Assembly: GCA_030549775.1 (NCBI GenBank)
Contig: CM060173.1
Coordinates: 40,620,610 to 40,684,609 of the forward strand
Length of the DNA stretch: 64,000 nucleotides
Source of the DNA: Tamarix chinensis
Taxonomy: Eukaryota; Streptophyta; Magnoliopsida; Caryophyllales; Tamaricaceae
Direction of reading: 5' to 3'
Position 1 is the first letter of the stretch; each line of letters opens with the position of its first letter. Below, in pieces: positions 58,301-64,000 of this stretch. Position numbers and translations under genes: made by a program. The notes beneath the pieces were generated by a model, which was given only the letters and a program-made list of their open reading frames with translations, was not told the DNA's origin and ran no database searches.

Positions 58301-59104
58301 CTGACCAAATAAGTTAGGCACATGGAAATGAACTATTGTGACATCATGTTTAGATGAATGAAGCCTTATTATTAGCTATATATTCCACTGTATAGCTTGT
58401 ATATTGTCATCTATAATGTGGTGCTATATTATCAAGCATGATGAGTAATATATGGTATGAGAATCCTATGCCTGATGTACCCATGATAGAGCATGGATCT
58501 TATTTATACAAAATATACCTGACATGTGTTAGTATGACTTTCATATTATGATGGAATATTCTATGCTAGTGACTCCATTAAGGAGGTAACTTAGCTTACT
58601 TAGTACAAAGCATGCTAAAGTGCTTGTTTGCTTGGTTACTTGCTCATTCCTAATAGTAGAGGGTATTGTTTAGGTTTTTAGGGATGGTCAATAGTTTGTC
58701 ATCCTCTTGTGGGGTATGGTTTTTGAGAGCATGGACATTCATAGGCTTTTGAGTAGTCCTTGATGGATCAGAGTTTAAGGATATGTCCTACTTTTGTTTC
58801 TGTAATTTTAAATCATGTACTCTATGTTCATTTTTCCTCGTGTATTTGAATATTATTGCCCTTTAAGGTCCTTTATTTATATAACATGCTTTCTTTTGTG
58901 TATATAATATTTTTTAGTGCACACTAAATTGGTTTTGGTTGGTTAAGTTCTTAGTCTTGTATATAATATGAGACTAGCAACTGGCACCTATCTTGTGTTA
59001 GGTGCAGTAGTGACACTCTATTTTTCCTAAGTGTTTATTAGTTTTCCACTTCTATAAGGTGTTCAAAATGAAATTTTTTAGTGCTAGAAAAATGGAGCGT
59101 TACA
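56027..59104 (+). mobile_element. gypsy-2 3' LTR (3078 bp)
   Basis: It starts TATAATACC (TGTAATACC in the other LTR) and ends ATGGAGCGTTACA. It aligns throughout with 37272-40537, but with so many differences that the element is old. It shares landmarks: ACTAATCACTTAAAATAAAAG (about 57703), CTTACTTAGTACAAAG (about 58593), TTAGGTGCAGTAGTGACAC (about 58997). A long (TA)n tract expanded inside this copy only. Confidence 0.85.
58207..58299. repeat. (TA)n microsatellite, about 46 units
   Basis: This is an uninterrupted TA tract in the gypsy-2 3' LTR. The open frame across it is an artefact of the Tyr-Ile repeat. Confidence 0.98.
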
Positions 59105-60910
59105 TAGGATATTTTCTTTGCACTCCAATCTACCATTTCCTTTCTTGTGTTTAATCTATTTTGGATGAACTTAAACCACATAATCCATAAAATCACCATT
59201 TGGGCATTGGAATGTCAATCTACCTATTATTTTTAAAACCCATTTATCCTCAATTCAGATTGTAAAATTAAGGGTTTAAATGTGTTAGACACCCTCACTT
59301 GTTCCTTTATTGATTTACTGGCTATAAATAACCCTAATCATCTATGTTCCTTACTTTTTTTAAGCCACTAAAATACCCTAAGCTTCTAAACACTTCTGCT
59401 AATTCTTCTTCTCCACTTTGTGGTTTCATTTAATTAGATTCACTCTTTTGATCCTTTCTCTATCTCTCTCTTTTTCTATTCTTAAGCATTGGAGAACAAG
59501 ATTTAGAAAAAGTTTGAGTTTTACATTGGCTAGTTCCTTCATCGATTTTCCTCTTGTTTGAGGTAATTTTTTCCCTAATTCAAGTTTATTTATTTGTGAA
59601 TATTATTAGAAGATTTTTAAGTTTTAAGCCCTTGATTTTAAGGTTTTGGAAGTTGAAATCTTTCAACTTAAGGTTTTTGCCTCACCGATAGAAAACTTTG
59701 CCAAGATTCAAGTAAGTAATTCTTAACTTTTAAATGTGGCACAATAAGAATATGTGTTAATGTGTTTTGTAAAAAAAAATCTAATCTTCATATAAATGTA
59801 TGAGATTTTTTTTAATGATGCATGATGGAGTGCTTGATATTTATGATAAAAAGGTTTGATTAATGAGAACTTGGGTTGATTTCTTGTAAATGAAGCATAA
59901 TTCAGTGTCTATAATGTTAAATTCGGAACTTAAGTTGTCACAGTGTTATGGTGTGGATATGGTAGGATTTTATAGATTTTGTTGTGCTTAAAATGTCTTT
60001 TATATGCTATTTGTAAGCAAACTGATTAACTTGATAAGCCAAATTTATTGACTGGTCCTTAGAATAGTTTACTGGTGGGCTTAAACTAATATATTGGGTT
60101 ATCTATGGTGACCTTAGCTGCTCTTTTCTTAAACCATTTGATTGATTTGTCAAATCAAATTGATTGGTCTTAGAATAGTTGAGTGGTTTAATCTTACTAA
60201 ATGCCATGCTTGAAGCAACTTTGGGATTTAGGGGAGACAAACATATCGGCTATTTGGTCCAAACCGATTGATAAGTTTGTCTAGAGTGTGTTGTTTTTGT
60301 CTCTTTTGAACTCAATATGATTTGATATTTTATATTATCATATAATATGATTCTTTAATAATGAGAACACACATCTTGGCATGAATTAATTAATCTATTG
60401 TATGCATTAAATGGTCTATAATTTATAGTATTCTCAATAAGTACATTTGAAAGGTTTTAATCGAAAAAAATAAAATGTTTATGCTATGATGCTACAATAG
60501 GATGATATAATATAGATTCTTAGCTAAAATGGATTGCCTTAATGGATTGATTTAAACTTGGAGAAGAATTAATAATGATCCCACCACATGGTTTGGATGG
60601 TAATATTGGTTAAGCTAAACTGATTGGGTGGATGCATTGTTTAGTTGTTATATAGGTTTTATGTGATAACATAACCTTGGAGAAGAACATACTAATCAGT
60701 TAAAAGTGAAGGATGATTGAGATATGTAAGGATCTAGATTACCCAATCCTTGATTAGCTATCTATGGTTAGCCTACTTTCCAGCGTTTATTGGTGCCTTC
60801 GAGCTTAACATTCAAGTAGGATCCTAATAGATATTGGTACCTTAACTACTCTAGACATTGATGATATACTAGGTGATATCAATACTAAAGGTTCTAGTCA
60901 CTTAAGGTCT
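59105..60910 (+). mobile_element. Older gypsy LTR relative, part 1
   Basis: It resembles the first two thirds of the gypsy-2 LTRs. Shared marks are TTAAGCATTGGAGAA near 59484 (TTAAGAAAGAGAGGA at 56972), AAGTAAGTAATTCTTA near 59710, ACTAATCAGTTAAAAGTGAAG (about 60690), and CCTTCGAGCTTAACATTCAAG against CCTTCGAGCGGGATC at 39327. It has GGCTATAAATAACCC at 59330 as a TATA box. Its start and end are not defined. Confidence 0.6.
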
Positions 60911-61599
60911 GGGAACCATCCATGTTGGGACTCATCGATTTTTATAAAAATGGGCATTTTAGCTAATTTAGGGGTATTTTGGATAATATGAGTTAAAAAT
61001 AAAATATTTGGTATTTTAATGAAGTAAATGGTTAGAAATATAGTAATTACCTTTTTTGTAACATTTGTAATGCCTATTAATGATTTAAGGTAAATAAATG
61101 AGAAAAATGTTTAAAGTGGAAATAATTACCCTATAAGATGTGTTATTTTCACATGCATGAAATATTAGGATTAGACCTTGATTGTCGAATATGTTTTGAT
61201 TATTGTCACTGGAGGAATTTGTATAAAATTTGGTGGTATAATAATTTTTATGGGAATAGTTATGCTTAATTTGTGAAATTAAGATTTTGTCTAAAATTAT
61301 AAATAGTAACACTAAGGGTAAACTATTATCGCATGTGTAATATATTAGAGTTAGAACTTGATTTTTTAGTATCTCATCAATAATAATATTTTAAGGATGG
61401 TTAATGAACATAGTGATAAAATGAGAACCTAGGTAGAAGTTATTGTTGACTTATGAAAATTAGGGTTTCTTTGGAGGGGTGTGGCTTTTTCTTTAGAGAA
61501 GTTTGTCAATATTCACGTAGTTGTGCTTTAAATGTTTTAAATGATTTTTTTAAAGATAAAATATCTTATTTGTATGCCTACATATGTTTATATAAGAGG
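60911..61599. other. Unassigned AT-rich stretch
   Basis: No coding domain, terminal repeat or RNA gene was recognised. A frame at 61312-61085 (minus) is AT-rich and without a motif. Confidence 0.4.
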
Positions 61600-61990
61600 A
61601 CCTTGAGAAAAATGCATTGAATAAGATACTAATTGCTTAAAAAGAAATATTACATGAATTAGGGTTGAGGTGTTATATGTCCATTCCACTAAATAATAAT
61701 AGTTGCTTAGGTGTTTTTTTTCCTAAGAGGTGCTTCAAATTATTTCATGAGTTTAAGAATAGTTTGGTTCCTGAGTTTAACTTAAACTAGAATATAATAG
61801 GGAGATAATTCATAAGGAATAAGATAGTAATTACATAAATTGAAAGATTACATGAATCAAGGCTAAAGTATTGGATCCATTTAATCGAATAATAATAGTT
61901 GCTCAGGAGCACTTTTCCTTAAGTGATGCTTCAGACTATTCCATCAATTTAAGAATACTATTTAAAACCATATTTATTTAAGCCTATGCT
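61600..61990 (+). repeat. Diverged LTR modules (two ~200-base repeats)
   Basis: Two units each run from GATA(C/G)TAATT(G/A)C(T/A)(T/A)AAA through a GATTACATGAAT-like box and AATAATAATAGTTGCT to a CTTAAG/CCTAAGAGGTGCTTCA box. The layout and the ATAATAGT core match the module arrays of the 5-kb LTR family. This is therefore an old relative. Confidence 0.55.
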
Positions 61991-62580
61991 TGGGATGAGG
62001 GAAATGGGTTAAGGGGGGAATGATTAAAGGGATAATGATTAAAGGGAGAAATTTATCCACCTTTCTTATCTTGTATGTAAGGATAAATTATTCAAGAGAA
62101 AATTTTCCTTATGTTTGGTTTGAGAGGAATAACTTATGTTAGAATAATATTTTATTTTACTTCATTTGCATGAAAAATTACTAATATTTTTTTATTAGAT
62201 ATAAACAATTATTTATTATATAAATCAAAATTTAATATATTACATTTTTCATTTAATTTTTATAAATCAAAATAATATATTACAATAACTAAAAAACAAT
62301 CTATATAGGAAACCAATCAAGATATGTCGCAAAAATATTTGAAACATGACATTTAAAATAAATTCACATACTAAATATCCAATAGCTAAAAAGATTATAA
62401 TTATCCATTAAAACATAATAAAACTCTACAAACTTCATCTAATAAAAACATTTACGTCAATCCATCTAATACATAATAAAAGTATTTTCATAACCTAAAA
62501 TTCATCCAATATGATCCTAAGATAATCATATTTCTCATCTTCATCCTTAAATAGATGAAAATTTCACACATCTTCTTCAT
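61991..62580. other. Unassigned AT-rich stretch
   Basis: An AATGATTAAAGGGA unit is repeated two to three times near 62020-62050. Otherwise nothing recognisable. Confidence 0.4.
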
Positions 62581-62772
62581 TCATTTTTTTTCCATTAATT
62601 TCATTACTTCCATTCTAGATATGACATGGACTGCTAATAATTCTTCATACAACCCATCTTTGTAAGACCCCAGGCTTCTATCCAACATACTCATCAACTC
62701 CTTAAATTGCTCCTTGTTATTGGTAGATATTTGCTTCATAGTTTCTCTTATGATACTATATGCCGCTTTCAA
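62581..62772 (-). CDS. Short unrecognised reading frame (63 codons), possibly a gene fragment
   Basis: The minus-strand frame begins MKAAYSIIRETMKQISTNNK and ends with SRMEVMKLMEKK before a stop at about 62583. It is predicted to be helical and charged, with Leu/Met heptad-like spacing (FKELMSMLDRSL, LYEELLAV), and unlike the low-complexity frames elsewhere its composition is protein-like. The upstream side (above 62772) shows no clear exon. I do not recognise the family. It could be the last exon or a fragment of a host or transposon protein, or chance. Function unknown. Confidence 0.3.
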   Translation of the reverse strand: MKAAYSIIRETMKQISTNNKEQFKELMSMLDRSLGSYKDGLYEELLAVHVISRMEVMKLMEKK

Positions 62773-62779
62773 ATGAAGG

Positions 62780-64000
62780 CAGATAATAGTAGAAGCGGAG
62801 GTAGATCGCTCAAAAAATCAACAACAAGGGTGATCATTTTCTTAATAAAACTACAAGACAAAAGAGTCAGATAAGAGGGGAGAAAAGAGGTAGAGGAAGA
62901 AAAAGATATTACAAGTAGAAGACAGTAGATTCAGAGGGTGTCTCGCAACAAAGTGGAAAAAATACCCTTCTACTCTGAGTCTTAGGCAGAATGAAAACTT
63001 AAAAAAAGACATAAAATATATATGAGAACATCTTTCCCATACGATTACCACCATATACCCTCTTCTCCTCTCAAGAAGGAATGTAACTATTTTTAGGATG
63101 AGACAAGAAGAGAAGACAAGTAGGATTAAGTAGCCACATATTCCATGAGTAACATGCTTATAATAATATCAACCCTACAATTGTATTGGATCAAAAATAT
63201 GGACTAAGCATAGATCTTAATAATACTGCTTAGTGCCTTTTATGACAGGCAGATGTGTGAGAAGAAACAAGAAAATATCATTTAAATTGCACTTGCATAG
63301 GAGCACTCCAGTGAGCAAGTAAAAAAATCCTAGTTATCATCCAAACCCTTCCTTTATGTCTCTCCCTCCTCTCTTTTACATTTGTCTTTGAAAGGATGGT
63401 TCAAGAGGCCAAAATCCAATTGCCAAGAGCAAAAATAAATGTTTCAAGAAAAGAATGTAATGCTTTCAGATTTAGCACAAAAGATTAAATGAAAGTGTAT
63501 TTCTCATATCCAATTACCAAGCACAAAAACAAATCTACCATTAGAAAATTTTCCTGATTTCAAATATAGCACAAAAGAAAATTGAATCTGTATAGAAAAA
63601 AAGGAATGTTGATATTGCAACCTTGCAAGGAATTGAGTGAATGAGACTTGCAATCTAATTAAGGTAGGCAAAATATAGTACTCCACAATCCGCTGCTATA
63701 TTTACTTAGGTATGTATATATGTATATATGAGTTAAATGCTGGACTTACTTCCATAAATAACTAAATTACTTCCCCTATGTCAGCTTTAAAATTAGTAGG
63801 ATATATTTTAAATTTCCAAAACTGATAAATTATGGGAAATAGGATACTTTCACAGTCCAAGCTTATCCATAGCCTTTCATATGGTTTAAAAAATCTCTAA
63901 TAATGAACATAAACTTTTGAATATATAAAATACAGATCAGTGTTTCTCATCAGCAATGCAAAGTTTTAGAGTGATTTGTTGCAAGAATTCTATAATGTCT
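62780..64000. other. Unassigned sequence to the right edge
   Basis: This stretch is mixed AT-rich, with purine-rich parts near 62870-62920 and a short (TATG)n run near 63710. No LTR, domain or RNA gene was seen. It could be flanking host DNA, since no repeat family of the window recurs here. Confidence 0.4.

Noticed and set aside
58082..58321. Frame with alternating Tyr-Ile
   Set aside because: It is the translation of the (TA)n microsatellite.

Overview
The window looks like repeat-rich, AT-rich intergenic DNA from a flowering plant nuclear genome. It is made almost entirely of nested, decayed transposable elements, and I see no intact host gene. The plant assignment rests on Ty3/gypsy and Ty1/copia retrotransposons primed by initiator-methionine tRNA, plant L1-type LINEs, a CACTA DNA transposon, a Cassandra-type element carrying 5S rRNA-like promoter boxes, and long AT microsatellites. 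The species cannot be fixed from the sequence.

Layout. 1-2602 is the 3' part of a large LTR (the '5-kb LTR' family). 2608-3960 is a LINE fragment. 3970-5207 is the 5' end of a minus-strand gypsy element (LTR, tRNA primer site, gag). 5208-6203 is a plus-strand gypsy integrase fragment. 6204-29798 is one minus-strand gypsy element (gypsy-1) with a truncated 3' LTR, a decayed pol and gag, and a ~3.2-kb 5' LTR. Its gag is split by a 5-kb-family LTR (copy C, 12036-15819). Its 5' LTR is split by another (copy A, 17330-27656), which in turn holds a CACTA transposon (20348-25529). Each of these last two insertions has a perfect target-site duplication. The CACTA element carries a decayed multi-exon gene that joins a plant transposase_24-like N-terminal half to a Ulp1-type SUMO protease.

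29799-35879 is the 5' end of a copia element split by 5-kb-family LTR copy B (29920-34974, perfect 5-bp duplication). 35880-37271 is a gypsy fragment. 37272-59104 is gypsy-2, a relative of gypsy-1, with two ~3.1-3.3-kb LTRs. Its interior holds L1 LINE pieces in both orientations, a solo copia LTR (41463-42164), a Cassandra element (46806-47557) and a complete but dead copia element (48450-53885). 59105-61990 holds older relatives of the same LTRs. 61990-64000 is mostly unassigned, with one short unrecognised reading frame.

No working pathway is encoded. Coding relics are broken by stops and frameshifts, and many of the stops look like C-to-T changes. The main value of the window is its insertion history, the Ulp1-bearing CACTA element, and unusual large LTRs that share tandem modules, GC-rich islands and conserved short motifs across families.
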